DNA of 64,000 nt from Inquilinus sp042743185 (GCF_042743185.1 NZ_JBHYMS010000016.1:1-64000), one strand, 5' to 3'. Positions 45,373 through 54,555 are shown, counted from the first letter of the stretch. Notes: generated by a model from the letters alone, not told the origin. Made by a program: numbers and translations.

Positions 45373-45990
45373 CTATATCCTGCCGAGGGTGACGCGCGCC
45401 AGCGCAACCAGGAATTTGTTGTATTCGGAGACGATCAGCCGCGCCGTGCCGGGCCAGGCCCACCAGCGGTCGAGATGCACCGTCCCGGGATCGACCGGCT
45501 GGCGCTTGATCTCGATCTCCGGCATCGCGGCCCGGAACTCCAGCATGCTGCGCGGCATGTGGTAGTTCGAGGTGACGAGGCGCAGGCTGCGGAAGCCGTG
45601 CGCGCGCATCCAGGCCGCCGCCTCCTGCGCATTGCCGATGGTGTCGCTGGCGGCGTAGCCGAGATCGACGCAGCAGCGCAGCGAATCGTCGGTCGGGGAC
45701 AGGGCGAACAGCTCCTCCAGCCGGACGTCGCGATGCACGCCGCTGACCAGCAGCCGCTCGGCCGCGCCGCGCGCCAGCAGGTCGAGCCCGGCGCGCAGCC
45801 GCTCGCTGCCGCCGGTCAGCACGACGATGGCGTCGGTGTGGTCGGGGTCGACCTCGCCGCCGCGTCCGGCCTGGGCCACGAACCAGGCGAGGCCCAGCGC
45901 CCAGGCCGCCGCCAGCGCGACCAGCACCAGCAGCGCCCGGCGCAGGCGGCGGCGCCAGGGCTTGGGGGAAGGGTCGACGGTGCTCGACAT
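45373..45990 (-). CDS. YdcF/DUF218 family protein
   Basis: This is a 205-residue protein with an N-terminal transmembrane helix (ALLVLVALAAAWALGLAWFV). The DUF218 domain has DAIVVLTGGSERLRAGLDLL, RLLVSGVHRDV, GYAASDTIGNAQEAAAWM and LVTSNYHMPRSMLEF. SanA/ElyC-like relatives act in envelope integrity. In many alphaproteobacteria it follows ftsE-ftsX, but these are not present here. A plsC gene follows and a zinc-ribbon protein gene is divergent. Confidence 0.85.
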   Translation of the reverse strand: MSSTVDPSPKPWRRRLRRALLVLVALAAAWALGLAWFVAQAGRGGEVDPDHTDAIVVLTGGSERLRAGLDLLARGAAERLLVSGVHRDVRLEELFALSPTDDSLRCCVDLGYAASDTIGNAQEAAAWMRAHGFRSLRLVTSNYHMPRSMLEFRAAMPEIEIKRQPVDPGTVHLDRWWAWPGTARLIVSEYNKFLVALARVTLGRI

Positions 45991-46173
45991 GAACAGACTG
46001 CAGTTGCGCCGCGGCCGCGATCACGGCGCCCGGACAGGAAAGGGGCGGATCGTGGCAAGATTATGCGCCCGCGTCACGGCCTCGCCCGATGAGCGTTCGC
46101 AAGCCGTTCACGCCATTCACAAAATTGCCTCGGATGATATAGGCAGCGGCAGGCCGGCATGCGATAAGGCGCC

Positions 46174-46884
46174 ATGATCGTCACCTGCCCCAGCTGTTCG
46201 ACCCGTTACCTCGTCGATCCGGCGGCGATCGGCCCCGACGGCCGGCGCGTCAAATGCGCCCGCTGCGGCCATTTGTGGCGCGAATCGGCGGTCGAGCCGG
46301 TGCCGGCAGCGGCGCCGCCCGAGCCGCAGCCGGTGCTGGTCGGGCCGGCGGCGCAAGCGGCGACACCGCCCTCGGCCGCGGGGCACATCACCAACCTGCC
46401 GGTGGTGATCACGCCGCGCCGGCGCGACGGGCCGGCGGTCGGCCTGGCGCTGGCGGTGCTGCTGGTCGGCGGCCTGGCCGGGGTGGGCTATTTCGCGCGC
46501 GACTCGATCGTCCGCTTCTGGCCGCCGGCGATCCGCCTCTACGACACCATCGGCGTGCCGGTGGCGCAGCCGGTCGAGACCGGCGCGCTGGGCCGGGGCC
46601 TGGTGCTGCAGGGGCTGGAGGTCCGGCGCGTCGCCGGCGCCGGCGTGGAGCAGGTGGTGGTCACCGGCCGGGTGGAGAACCGGGCCCTGGTGACCCGCCC
46701 GGTGCCGCCGATCGAGGTGCGGCTTCTGGATGCCAGCCGCAGCGTGGTGGCGCGCACGCCGCTGCTGGTGACGGCCGAGTCGCTGGCGCCGGACCAGTCG
46801 GTGCAGGTGGCGGCGACGGTCGAGACCCTGCCCGACGCCGCCACCAGGCTGGAGATCGGCGCGCAGACCGGCGTCGCGCCGTAA
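46174..46884 (+). CDS. Zinc-ribbon (MJ0042) and DUF3426 membrane protein
   Basis: This is a 236-residue protein. The N terminus is the MJ0042 zinc ribbon with four cysteines (CPSCSTRYLVDP and KCARCGHLW). A Pro/Ala-rich linker is followed by one transmembrane helix (LALAVLLVGGLAGVGYF) and a beta-rich DUF3426 domain (VTGRVENRALVTRPVPPIEV). Such proteins are widespread in alphaproteobacteria near ftsEX; their function is unknown. They may couple cytosolic zinc-ribbon interactions to a periplasmic domain. Confidence 0.85.
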   Translation: MIVTCPSCSTRYLVDPAAIGPDGRRVKCARCGHLWRESAVEPVPAAAPPEPQPVLVGPAAQAATPPSAAGHITNLPVVITPRRRDGPAVGLALAVLLVGGLAGVGYFARDSIVRFWPPAIRLYDTIGVPVAQPVETGALGRGLVLQGLEVRRVAGAGVEQVVVTGRVENRALVTRPVPPIEVRLLDASRSVVARTPLLVTAESLAPDQSVQVAATVETLPDAATRLEIGAQTGVAP

Positions 46885-47016
46885 CCCCTACGCACGGACC
46901 TTCTGGCGCAGGAACACCAGGTGGTGGGCGGGCGTGACCCCGGCCAGGGGGAGCCTTCCCGCCGCGGCATCTGCTGCCTCCTCGAATGTGAGGAATAGGC
47001 GGAACATCGCCGTCGC

Positions 47017-47190
47017 TTTCACAGCAGTGAAACGAGTGAGGCCGAGCGATTCCGGCAGCCAACGACGCCGGCGATCCGATCGGCGAGCAGGATCCGCCGC
47101 CTTTCCGGCCTGCTGGACCATAGAGAGTCGGCCAAAACAGGCTTGACAGCCCCAAGCCGCCGCCGTCAGGCTGATTTCACAAGAATGAAA
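47017..47190. promoter_or_regulatory. Two TTTCAC-N4-GTGAAA operators upstream of the ABC/Rieske locus
   Basis: The 332-base gap before the ABC gene holds no convincing gene but two related palindromes. A perfect TTTCAC-AGCA-GTGAAA lies at 47017-47032, and TTTCAC-AAGA-ATGAAA lies at 47175-47190. The second is part of a further inverted repeat, AAGAAT-GAAA-ATTCTT (47181-47196), just upstream of the start. TTGACA at 47143-47148 is a -35 candidate between them. The XRE-cupin regulator at the end of the operon is the likely ligand-responsive binder. Confidence 0.5.
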
Positions 47191-47216
47191 ATTCTTCCCG
47201 ACAGGGGGCGAGGTCG

Positions 47217-48365
47217 ATGCTGATGCGGGCCACCCGATCGCAGGCACCATCCTCCCAGGCCGCGCCCGGGGCGCACGGCCTGGCGCTGACCCGGCTGTCG
47301 CGCCGCTACGGCCCGGTCCGCGCCGTCGACGACGTGTCGCTCGACATCCCGGGCGGCGAATTCCTGACCCTGCTCGGCCCCTCCGGCTCCGGCAAGACCA
47401 CCCTCCTGATGATGATCGCCGGCTTCGTCGCGCCCAGCGCCGGCCGGATCGCGGTCGATAACCGCGACGTCACCACCGTGCCGCCGGAGAAGCGGAACTT
47501 CGGCATGGTGTTCCAGGGCTATGCCCTGTTCCCGCACATGACCGTGGCCGAGAACATCGCGTATCCGCTGCGGGTCCGCGGCATGCCGCGGGCCGAGATC
47601 GCCGCCAAGGTTGCCGGCGCCATCGCCCGGGTGCGGCTGGACGGCTTCGACGACCGGTACCCCCGGCAGCTCTCCGGCGGCCAGCAGCAGCGCGTCGCCG
47701 TCGCCCGCGCCTTGGTGTTCGACCCCGACATCGTGCTGTTCGACGAGCCGCTCGGCGCGCTCGACCGCCAGCTCCGCGCCGAGATGCAGCTGGAGCTGAA
47801 GACGCTGCACCGAGACCTGGGCGCCACCTTCATCCTGGTCACCCACGATCAGGACGAGGCGCTGTCGATGGCCGACCGGGTGGCGGTGATGAACCGCGGC
47901 CGGCTGGTCCAGGCCGGCGCGCCGGACGAGCTGTACGAACGTCCGCGCACCCGCTTCGTCGCCGAGTTCCTGGGCAAGAGCAACTGCATCGCCGGCCGCA
48001 TGGCCGGGCGCGACGGCGATCTGATCCGGCTCGAGACCGGGGGTGCCGCCGTGCTGCATCGCGGTGCTTCGGCGCCGCCCCAGGGCCGCGGCGTGCTGCT
48101 GGCGCTGCGGCCGGAGAAGCTGCGGGTGGCGGCGCAGGAGCCGCGCGACATGGCCAACCGGGTGCCCGGGCGGGTGCTCGACATCGCCTATCTCGGCGCC
48201 ACCCGCCAGGTGGTGGTCGGCACCGACGCCTTCGGCCCGCTGACCGCGACCGGCTTCGCCTGGGAGGCGGCGCCGGATCTCGGCCTCGGTGCCGCCGCCT
48301 GGGTCGGCTGGGCGCCGGAGGCCACCGTGCTCATCGAAGACGAAGCCGACGACCGATCGGCCTGA
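47217..48365 (+). CDS. ABC transporter ATP-binding protein, spermidine/putrescine type
   Basis: This is a PotA-like ATPase of 382 residues for an importer. Walker A is GPSGSGKTTL, the signature is LSGGQQQRVAVARAL, Walker B is IVLFDEPLGALDRQL and the switch His is in LVTHDQDEALSMADR. A TOBE domain follows from about residue 290. It drives uptake with the two permeases and binding protein encoded next. An ATG five bases past a GAGG site is used. It is the first gene of the operon. Confidence 0.93.
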   Translation: MLMRATRSQAPSSQAAPGAHGLALTRLSRRYGPVRAVDDVSLDIPGGEFLTLLGPSGSGKTTLLMMIAGFVAPSAGRIAVDNRDVTTVPPEKRNFGMVFQGYALFPHMTVAENIAYPLRVRGMPRAEIAAKVAGAIARVRLDGFDDRYPRQLSGGQQQRVAVARALVFDPDIVLFDEPLGALDRQLRAEMQLELKTLHRDLGATFILVTHDQDEALSMADRVAVMNRGRLVQAGAPDELYERPRTRFVAEFLGKSNCIAGRMAGRDGDLIRLETGGAAVLHRGASAPPQGRGVLLALRPEKLRVAAQEPRDMANRVPGRVLDIAYLGATRQVVVGTDAFGPLTATGFAWEAAPDLGLGAAAWVGWAPEATVLIEDEADDRSA

Positions 48366-48383
48366 CACAGACAGGGGGTTCCA

Positions 48384-49490
48384 ATGACGGCATCACGGTA
48401 TCGCGCGGATCTCGCGGCCATCGCGGCGGAGCGGTTCGCGGACGGACACATCGACCGGCGCGGCTTCCTGGCCGTGCTCGGCGCGCTCGGCGTCGTGCCG
48501 CTGCTCGTCTCCGGCCCGGCCAAGGCCGCGGCGCAGGAGGTGGTGGTGGTCAATTTCGGCGGCGACGCCGTGCCGGCCTGGGGCAAGGCCTGGGGCGACC
48601 CCTTCACCAAGGACAGCGGCCTCAAGGTGACGGTGCTGGGCGCCGAGCCGACGCCGGGCGCGATCAAGGCGATGATCGACAGCGGCAATGTGGTGTGGGA
48701 CTGCACCGACGCCGACGGCTTCTACCTGCCGATCCTCAGCAAGCAGGGGCTGATCCAACCCTACGACTACTCCAAGGTCGACAAGTCCAAGGTGCGGCCG
48801 GAATTCGTGTTCGAATACGGCTGCGCCACCTACATGTACTCGACCGTCAACGCGTATAGCCTGGAGAAGACCGGCGGCAAGGTGCCGAACGGCTTCAAGG
48901 ACTACCTGAACTTCAAGGACTTCCCGGGCAAGCGCGCGATCTACAAATGGCTGGTCGGGTCGCTGGAGGCGGTGCTGCTCGGCTCCGGGGTCGAGCCGGA
49001 CAAGCTGTACCCGCTCGACGTCAGACGAGCCTTCGCCGTCATCAAGGACAACCGCGACCAGTTCCTGCTGTGGGGCGGCGGGGCGGAAAGCCAGCAGCTG
49101 TTCCGCGAGGGCGAGGTGACGATGGGGCCGATCTGGTGCACCCGCGCCTCGGTGCTGGACCGGGATTCCGGCGGCAAGATCACCTGGACCTGGGACCACG
49201 GCATCGTCGCCCCCGGCGTGCTGCCGGTGCTGGTGAAGAACCCGGCCGGCCCGGCGGTGTTCGACTTCATCGCCTCGACCCAGAATCCCGAGCGGCAGGT
49301 CGAGCTCCTGAAACTGCTCGGCAACGGCCCGGCCAACCCGACCGCCAGCGCCAGCCTGTCGCCCGAACTGCAGAAGATCGATTGCGGCTACGAGCCGAAC
49401 TACCGGCGCCAGATCCCGATCGACAGCGCCTGGTACGCCGAGAACTACGACACCGTGCAGAACGACTTCCTCGACCTGATCGCGAGCTGA
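48384..49490 (+). CDS. Extracellular solute-binding protein (PotD-like, Tat-exported)
   Basis: This is a 368-residue periplasmic binding protein. Its N terminus carries a twin-arginine-type signal (HIDRRGFLAVLGALGVV, hydrophobic core, then AKAAAQ), suggesting Tat export. VVVVNFGGDAVPAWGKAWGD begins the mature lobe. Conserved PotD-like segments are YDYSKVDKSKV, GPIWCTRASV and NPTASASLSPELQK. The ligand is unknown; polyamine- or quaternary-amine-like molecules are typical of this transporter class. Confidence 0.9.
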   Translation: MTASRYRADLAAIAAERFADGHIDRRGFLAVLGALGVVPLLVSGPAKAAAQEVVVVNFGGDAVPAWGKAWGDPFTKDSGLKVTVLGAEPTPGAIKAMIDSGNVVWDCTDADGFYLPILSKQGLIQPYDYSKVDKSKVRPEFVFEYGCATYMYSTVNAYSLEKTGGKVPNGFKDYLNFKDFPGKRAIYKWLVGSLEAVLLGSGVEPDKLYPLDVRRAFAVIKDNRDQFLLWGGGAESQQLFREGEVTMGPIWCTRASVLDRDSGGKITWTWDHGIVAPGVLPVLVKNPAGPAVFDFIASTQNPERQVELLKLLGNGPANPTASASLSPELQKIDCGYEPNYRRQIPIDSAWYAENYDTVQNDFLDLIAS

Positions 49491-49493
49491 GCG

Positions 49494-50375
49494 ATGGTGG
49501 CAGCCCCCGCCTTCGACAGCGCACCCCCAGCCGTCGCCCGGCGCCGGACGCCAGCGTCGGCGTGGGGGTTGGTGCTGCCGTTGATGGCGGCGCTGCTGCT
49601 CTTGTACCTGCTGCCGCTGGCCAACATCCTGTGGATCAGCGTCACCGACCCGGCGCCGGGCCTCGGCAACTACCAGCGGCTGGCGGACTCCGGCGCCATG
49701 CAGCGGGTGCTGTGGACCACCTTCCGCATCGCCGCCTGGACCACGGTCTGCGCCGTGGCCCTCGGCTACCTCGTCGCCTATGTCATGCTGCACGCCTCGC
49801 CCCGGCACCGGGTCTGGATCACCGCCTTCGTGCTGGTGCCGTTCTGGGTGTCGGTGCTGGTCCGCGCCTTCGCCTGGCTGACCCTGCTGCGCAGCGAGGG
49901 GCTGGTGAACGGGGCGCTGGCCGGGCTCGGCCTGATCACCGAGCCGCTGCCGCTGGTGCGCAACGAGTTCGGCGTGCTGGTCGGTATGGTGCACTACATG
50001 GTGCCCTATGCCGTGCTGCCGCTCTATGCCGGGATGAAGGGCATCGACCCGGCCCTGGCCGCCGCCTCGCGCTCGCTCGGCGCCGGGCCGCTGCGCACCT
50101 TCGCCCGCGTGTTCCTGCCGCTGTCGCTGCCCGGCATCTTCGCCGCCGGCCTGCTGGTCTTCGTGCTGTCGCTGGGCTTCCTGGTGACGCCCGCGATCCT
50201 CGGCGGCGGCAAGGTGGTGATGATCGCGGAGTATGTCCGGCTGCAGATCTTCCAGACCGTGCGCTGGGGCGTCGGCACCATGATGGCATCGGTGCTGCTG
50301 CTGTCGGTCCTGGCGCTGATCGCCATGCTGTCCCGTGTCGTGGATGTCCGCCGGCTGTTCGGGGGAGGGGCCTGA
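49494..50375 (+). CDS. ABC transporter permease (PotB-like)
   Basis: This is a 293-residue inner-membrane subunit with six hydrophobic helices. It carries the cytoplasmic EAA-type loop (KGIDPALAAASRSLGAGPLRTFARVFLPLSLPGI). It starts four bases after the binding-protein stop. Its TGA overlaps the ATG of the second permease by one base, so the two are coupled and form the transmembrane channel of the importer. Confidence 0.92.
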   Translation: MVAAPAFDSAPPAVARRRTPASAWGLVLPLMAALLLLYLLPLANILWISVTDPAPGLGNYQRLADSGAMQRVLWTTFRIAAWTTVCAVALGYLVAYVMLHASPRHRVWITAFVLVPFWVSVLVRAFAWLTLLRSEGLVNGALAGLGLITEPLPLVRNEFGVLVGMVHYMVPYAVLPLYAGMKGIDPALAAASRSLGAGPLRTFARVFLPLSLPGIFAAGLLVFVLSLGFLVTPAILGGGKVVMIAEYVRLQIFQTVRWGVGTMMASVLLLSVLALIAMLSRVVDVRRLFGGGA

Positions 50376-51172
50376 TGCGCTGGTCCGTCCTGGTCGCCCT
50401 GTGCTGGGCCGTGCTGCTGTTCCTGATGCTGCCGACCCTGGTGGCGATGCCGCTGTCGGTGACGCCGAACCGCTATCTGTCGCTGCCGACCGACGGCATC
50501 TCCTTCCAGCACTACGGCACGCTGTTCGGCGACGAGCAGTGGCGCTCGGCGATGCTGCAGAGTCTCGGCATCGGCCTCGCCGTCACCGCGCTGTCGGTGG
50601 CGCTGGGCACGCTGGCGGCGATCGGGCTGTGGCGGCTGTCCTCGGCGCTGGGGGAGTTCGCGCGGATGCTGGCTCTGGCGCCGCTGATCGTGCCGCCGGT
50701 GGTCTCGGCGCTGGCCTTCTACCGCTTCTTCGCCGGCATCGGGCTGCTCGACAGCTTCGCCGGGGTGATCCTGGCGCATACGCTGCTGGCCGCGCCCTAT
50801 GTCCTGGTCACGGTCTCGGCCGCGCTGGCCTCGGTCGACCCGCGCCAGGACCAGGCGTCGCGCTCGCTCGGCGCCTCCCAGTCCCAGACCATCCGCTGGG
50901 TGATCCTGCCGCAGATCCTGCCCGGCATCCTGGCCGGCGGGGTCTTCGCCTTCCTGACCTCCTGGGACGAGATCGTGGTCACGCTCTTCATCGCCGCCCG
51001 CGCCGTCTACACCCTGCCGCGCAAGATGTGGGACGGCATCAACGAGCGGGTGGACCCGACCATCGCGGCGGCGGCGACGGTGCTGTTCGCCCTGACCCTG
51101 CTGCTGGTTGTCCTTCAGATCCTGCGCGCCGGCCGCGAGCCGGCGGCGACCGACCGAGAGGTTGCGCCATGA
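50375..51172 (+). CDS. ABC transporter permease (PotC-like)
   Basis: This is a 265-residue inner-membrane subunit. Its EAA loop is ASVDPRQDQASRSLGASQSQTIRWVILPQILPGI. The segment FLTSWDEIVVTLFI follows, typical of PotC. The ATG at 50375 shares a base with the previous stop. A GGGGGAGGGG site lies upstream. Its own TGA overlaps the ATG of the Rieske oxygenase gene, tying transport to catabolism. Confidence 0.92.
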   Translation: MRWSVLVALCWAVLLFLMLPTLVAMPLSVTPNRYLSLPTDGISFQHYGTLFGDEQWRSAMLQSLGIGLAVTALSVALGTLAAIGLWRLSSALGEFARMLALAPLIVPPVVSALAFYRFFAGIGLLDSFAGVILAHTLLAAPYVLVTVSAALASVDPRQDQASRSLGASQSQTIRWVILPQILPGILAGGVFAFLTSWDEIVVTLFIAARAVYTLPRKMWDGINERVDPTIAAAATVLFALTLLLVVLQILRAGREPAATDREVAP

Positions 51173-52251
51173 CGATGACGAGCCCCGCCGCACCGGACGG
51201 CTTCACCTGGACCCTGCCGGCCGCCTGGTACCGCGACCCGGAGCGCTACGAGGCCGAACGCCAGCGCATCTTCGCCCGGCACTGGATGCTCTTCACCTGG
51301 TCCGGCCGGCTGCGCAATCCGGGCGACTACGTCACCGGCACGGTCGCCGGCTATCCGGTCTTCGCCATCCGCGGCGAGGACGGGCAGGTGCGCGCCTTCC
51401 ACAATGTCTGCCGCCACCGCGGCGCCCAGCTGCTGACCAAGCCGGAGGGCCAGTGCCCGCGGCTGGTGGTCTGCCCCTATCACAGCTGGAGCTACGCGCT
51501 GGACGGCAGGCTGAAGCGGTCGCCGGATTTCGGTTCCGCCCCCGCCTTCGACCCGGAGGAATGGAGCCTGTACCGGATCGCCGCCGAGGAGTGGCGCGGC
51601 TTGGTCTTCCTGCGCATCGCGCCGGAGGGCGAGGGGCTGCGCGACTGGCTGGGGCCGATCGACGCCCTGGCCGCCGACTATCCGCTGGAGCAGCAGCACT
51701 GGTTCGCCGAGAAGAATCGCGACTGCGAGGTCGACTGGAAGACCTACGGCGAGAACTACCTCGAATGCTACCACTGCCGGACCATGCATCCCGGCCTCTG
51801 CGCCTCGCTGGACATGGAGCGCTACAGCATCGACGTGCATGCCGAGGCCGGCATGTTCCACCTGCACGCGCCGAAGCGGGACGGCGGGCTGACCCGCGGC
51901 GTGTATTTCTACCGCTTCCCGTTCCTGATGCTGAACCTGTACGACTGGGGTAGCTCGATCGCGACGCTGGAGCCGCTGGGCGCCGGCCGGCTGCGCCATG
52001 TCAACTGGTACTTCTTCACCGACGTCTCGCCGGAGAAGGCGGCGGAGAACCGCCAGTCGTCCGAATGGTCGGCCCAGATCGTCAGCGAGGATCTCGACAT
52101 CATCACCGGGGTGCAGCGCAACCTGAACGCCGGCATCTACCAGCGCGGGCCGCTGTCGCCGAAGCACGAGCACGCCGTGCACGCCTTCCAGGACATGGTC
52201 CGCCGCGGCATGGCCGACCCTGCCCCGCCCCACCGCGCCGCCGCCGAATAG
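51169..52251 (+). CDS. Rieske non-heme iron oxygenase, alpha subunit
   Basis: This is a 360-residue oxygenase. The [2Fe-2S] Rieske site is Cys81-x-His83 and Cys102-x2-His105 (NVCRHRGAQ and VVCPYHSW). The mononuclear iron motif is ENYLECYHCRTMHPG (His202, His207), with an acidic ligand further on. ENYLECYHC is close to choline monooxygenase, carnitine and glycine-betaine demethylase enzymes rather than aromatic dioxygenases. It needs an electron-transfer partner. None is adjacent, so a shared reductase elsewhere, or the flavoprotein next to it, may serve. Confidence 0.9.
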   Translation: MTMTSPAAPDGFTWTLPAAWYRDPERYEAERQRIFARHWMLFTWSGRLRNPGDYVTGTVAGYPVFAIRGEDGQVRAFHNVCRHRGAQLLTKPEGQCPRLVVCPYHSWSYALDGRLKRSPDFGSAPAFDPEEWSLYRIAAEEWRGLVFLRIAPEGEGLRDWLGPIDALAADYPLEQQHWFAEKNRDCEVDWKTYGENYLECYHCRTMHPGLCASLDMERYSIDVHAEAGMFHLHAPKRDGGLTRGVYFYRFPFLMLNLYDWGSSIATLEPLGAGRLRHVNWYFFTDVSPEKAAENRQSSEWSAQIVSEDLDIITGVQRNLNAGIYQRGPLSPKHEHAVHAFQDMVRRGMADPAPPHRAAAE

Positions 52252-52259
52252 AGAGAGCG

Positions 52260-53903
52260 ATGACCACGACGACTTCCCAGCCCAATGGCACGGCGGCGGC
52301 CAAGCGCTACGACGCCATCATCATCGGCGCCGGCCACAACGGCCTGGTCTGCGCCAACTACCTGGCCCGCTCCGGCCTCAAGGTGCTGGTGCTGGAGCGC
52401 CGCCGCGTCCTGGGCGGCGCCGCGGTGACGGAGGAGATCGCGCCCGGCTTCCGCGCCTCGATCTTCTCCTACCTGATGAGCCTCTTGCACCCGCGCATCA
52501 TCCGCGACTTCGAGCTGGCCAAGCACGGGCTGCAGGTGCTGCCCTGCTCCGACATGGTCTCGCCGGTGTCGAACGACGACTACATCGTCTTCTCCGACGA
52601 CATGGCCAAGACCCAGGCCAGCTTCGCCAAATTCTCGAAGAAGGACGCCGCGATCTATCCGGAGTTCGACCGCTACCTGCAGGAGGCGGCGCAGATCGTG
52701 CGCAAGCTCTTGTGGGAGACGCCGGTCGACCCCGCGCGGCGCGACTGGCGCGGCTTCCGCGACAGCGCGTCCCTGCTGTGGCGGCACCGCAAGATCGGCC
52801 GCAGGATGTACCGCGTCGCCGACATGCTGAGCATGAGCGCCTACGACTTCCTGCGCGAATGGTTCGAGGACGACCGGGTGATGGCGGTGCTCGCCTATTA
52901 CGCCTCGATCGGCACCTTCGCCGGGCCGAAGTCCCCGGGGTCGGCCTACGTCATCATGCACCACATCATGGGCGAGCATGAGGGCGCCGGCGGCTGGGGC
53001 TTCATCAAGGGCGGCATGGGCGCGATCACCCAGGCTCTCGCCTCCTACGGCCGCAGCATCGGCGTCGACCATGTCACCGAGGCCGAGATCCAGGAGGTGC
53101 GGCTGACCGGCGACCGCGCCACCGCGGTGACCACGACCAAGGGCGACACCTATTCCGCCCGGATCATCGTCTCCAACGCCAGCGCGAAGACCCTATACCT
53201 CGACATGATCGGCGAGGCGCACCTGCCGGCGGAGGTGCTGCGCGAGATCCGCGGCTACCGCAGCTTCTCCACCGCCTTCAAGATGAACATCGCCTGCGAG
53301 CGGCCGCCGCAATACCGGATCCTGGACAAGGTCAAGGCCGACGGCGCGCTGGGCAATTTCAGCTATCCGACCTACATGCACATCGCGCCCGACATCGACT
53401 ATCTCGAACGGGCCTATGACGACGCGAAATACGGCTGGTACTCCAGCCGCCCCTTCCTGACCCCGGTGGTGCCGACCATCGTCGACGACAGCCTGGCCCC
53501 GCCGGGCAAGCATGTGGTCAACCTGTTCGGCGGCCACGCCCCCTACACGCTGAAGGGCGGCGACTGGGCGACGGAGAAGGACAAGTTCCGCAAGACCGTG
53601 TTCGACACGATCGAGGAATACGCGCCCGGCTTCTCCAATGACGTGATCGAGGCCCAGCTGCTGGTGGCGCCGGACATCGAGCGCATCGTGGCGCTGCCGC
53701 AGGGCCACATCTTCCATGGCGAGCTGTCGACCGACCAGCTGTTCTTCCAGCGCCCGGTCTCCGGCTATGCCGACTACCGCACGCCGTTCCGGGGGCTTTA
53801 CATCTGCGGCTCGTCGATGCATCCGGGCGGCGGCGTCTCCGGCATCCCGGGCCACAATGCCGCGCGCGAGATCCTGCGCGACGTCAAGGCCCGGCGGGCG
53901 TGA
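52260..53903 (+). CDS. FAD-dependent oxidoreductase, PYROXD2/phytoene-desaturase-like
   Basis: This is a 547-residue flavoprotein. The FAD-binding motif YDAIIIGAGHNGLVCANYLA, then LERRRVLGGAAVTEEI, is followed by WGFIKGGMGAITQALASYG. The C-terminal FAD contact region is YICGSSMHPGGGVSGIPGHN. This places it with the PYROXD2/CrtI-like group, which dehydrogenates amines, carotenoids or unknown substrates. It starts at 52260 and its ribosome site is GAGAGAG. In this operon it may oxidise the product of the Rieske enzyme. Confidence 0.9.
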   Translation: MTTTTSQPNGTAAAKRYDAIIIGAGHNGLVCANYLARSGLKVLVLERRRVLGGAAVTEEIAPGFRASIFSYLMSLLHPRIIRDFELAKHGLQVLPCSDMVSPVSNDDYIVFSDDMAKTQASFAKFSKKDAAIYPEFDRYLQEAAQIVRKLLWETPVDPARRDWRGFRDSASLLWRHRKIGRRMYRVADMLSMSAYDFLREWFEDDRVMAVLAYYASIGTFAGPKSPGSAYVIMHHIMGEHEGAGGWGFIKGGMGAITQALASYGRSIGVDHVTEAEIQEVRLTGDRATAVTTTKGDTYSARIIVSNASAKTLYLDMIGEAHLPAEVLREIRGYRSFSTAFKMNIACERPPQYRILDKVKADGALGNFSYPTYMHIAPDIDYLERAYDDAKYGWYSSRPFLTPVVPTIVDDSLAPPGKHVVNLFGGHAPYTLKGGDWATEKDKFRKTVFDTIEEYAPGFSNDVIEAQLLVAPDIERIVALPQGHIFHGELSTDQLFFQRPVSGYADYRTPFRGLYICGSSMHPGGGVSGIPGHNAAREILRDVKARRA

Positions 53904-53924
53904 GGCCGGCGTGAAGGTGGGGCC

Positions 53925-54545
53925 ATGACCGAAGGCGAGAACAGCGATGCGGGACTGCAGACGGCGGACTCCGATCCGTCCTCCGGCGATCCGGTCGACA
54001 CGATCGGGCCGCAGATCCGCGAGCTGCGGCAGCAGCGCGGCCTGACGCTGACAAGGCTGGCCGCCACCACGGGCCTGTCGGTCGGGCACCTGTCGCAGGT
54101 GGAGCGCGGGCTGTCGACGCCGACCATCCGGCAGCTGCAGCTGATCAGCAGCGCCATGGGCGTGACCATCGGCTGGTTCTTCCGCGACCCCGCGCCACGG
54201 GACGACGAGGACCGCGTCGTGGTCCGCGCCGGCCGGCGCAAGGTGCTGGACATGGGCGGGCTGGGCCTGACCGACGAGCTGCTGGTGCCGAACCTCGACG
54301 GCAAGCTGGAGCTGCTGTTGTGCACCATCCAGCCCGGCGCCGGCAGCCCGGACAGCTACACCCATGAGGGCGAGGAGGCCGGCTTCATCCTGTCCGGCGC
54401 GCTGGAGCTGTGGGTGGACGAGAAGCTCTACGTGCTCGGCGCCGGCGACAGCTTCGCCCTGGCCAGCACCCGGCCGCACCGCTACCGCAACCCCGGCCCC
54501 GGCATCACCCAGGTGATCTGGGCGATCACACCCCCCAGCTTCTGA
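53925..54545 (+). CDS. XRE-family regulator with cupin domain
   Basis: This is a 206-residue regulator. Residues of about 28-85 form the helix-turn-helix (LRQQRGLTLTRLAATTGLSV, GHLSQVERGLSTPTIRQL). Residues 120-200 are a cupin ligand pocket (PGAGSPDSYTHEGEEAGFIL and FALASTRPHRYRNPG). It is the last gene of the ABC/Rieske operon and probably represses or activates it on binding substrate. Palindromes at 47017-47032 and 47175-47190 are candidate sites. Confidence 0.9.
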   Translation: MTEGENSDAGLQTADSDPSSGDPVDTIGPQIRELRQQRGLTLTRLAATTGLSVGHLSQVERGLSTPTIRQLQLISSAMGVTIGWFFRDPAPRDDEDRVVVRAGRRKVLDMGGLGLTDELLVPNLDGKLELLLCTIQPGAGSPDSYTHEGEEAGFILSGALELWVDEKLYVLGAGDSFALASTRPHRYRNPGPGITQVIWAITPPSF

Positions 54546-54555
54546 GCCGGCCGGG

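Noticed and set aside
46888..47250. Minus-strand frame ending in a plausible 39-residue peptide (MFRLFLTFEEAADAAAG)
   Set aside because: There is no ribosome site before the Met and no family match. It overlaps the operator region and is probably chance.
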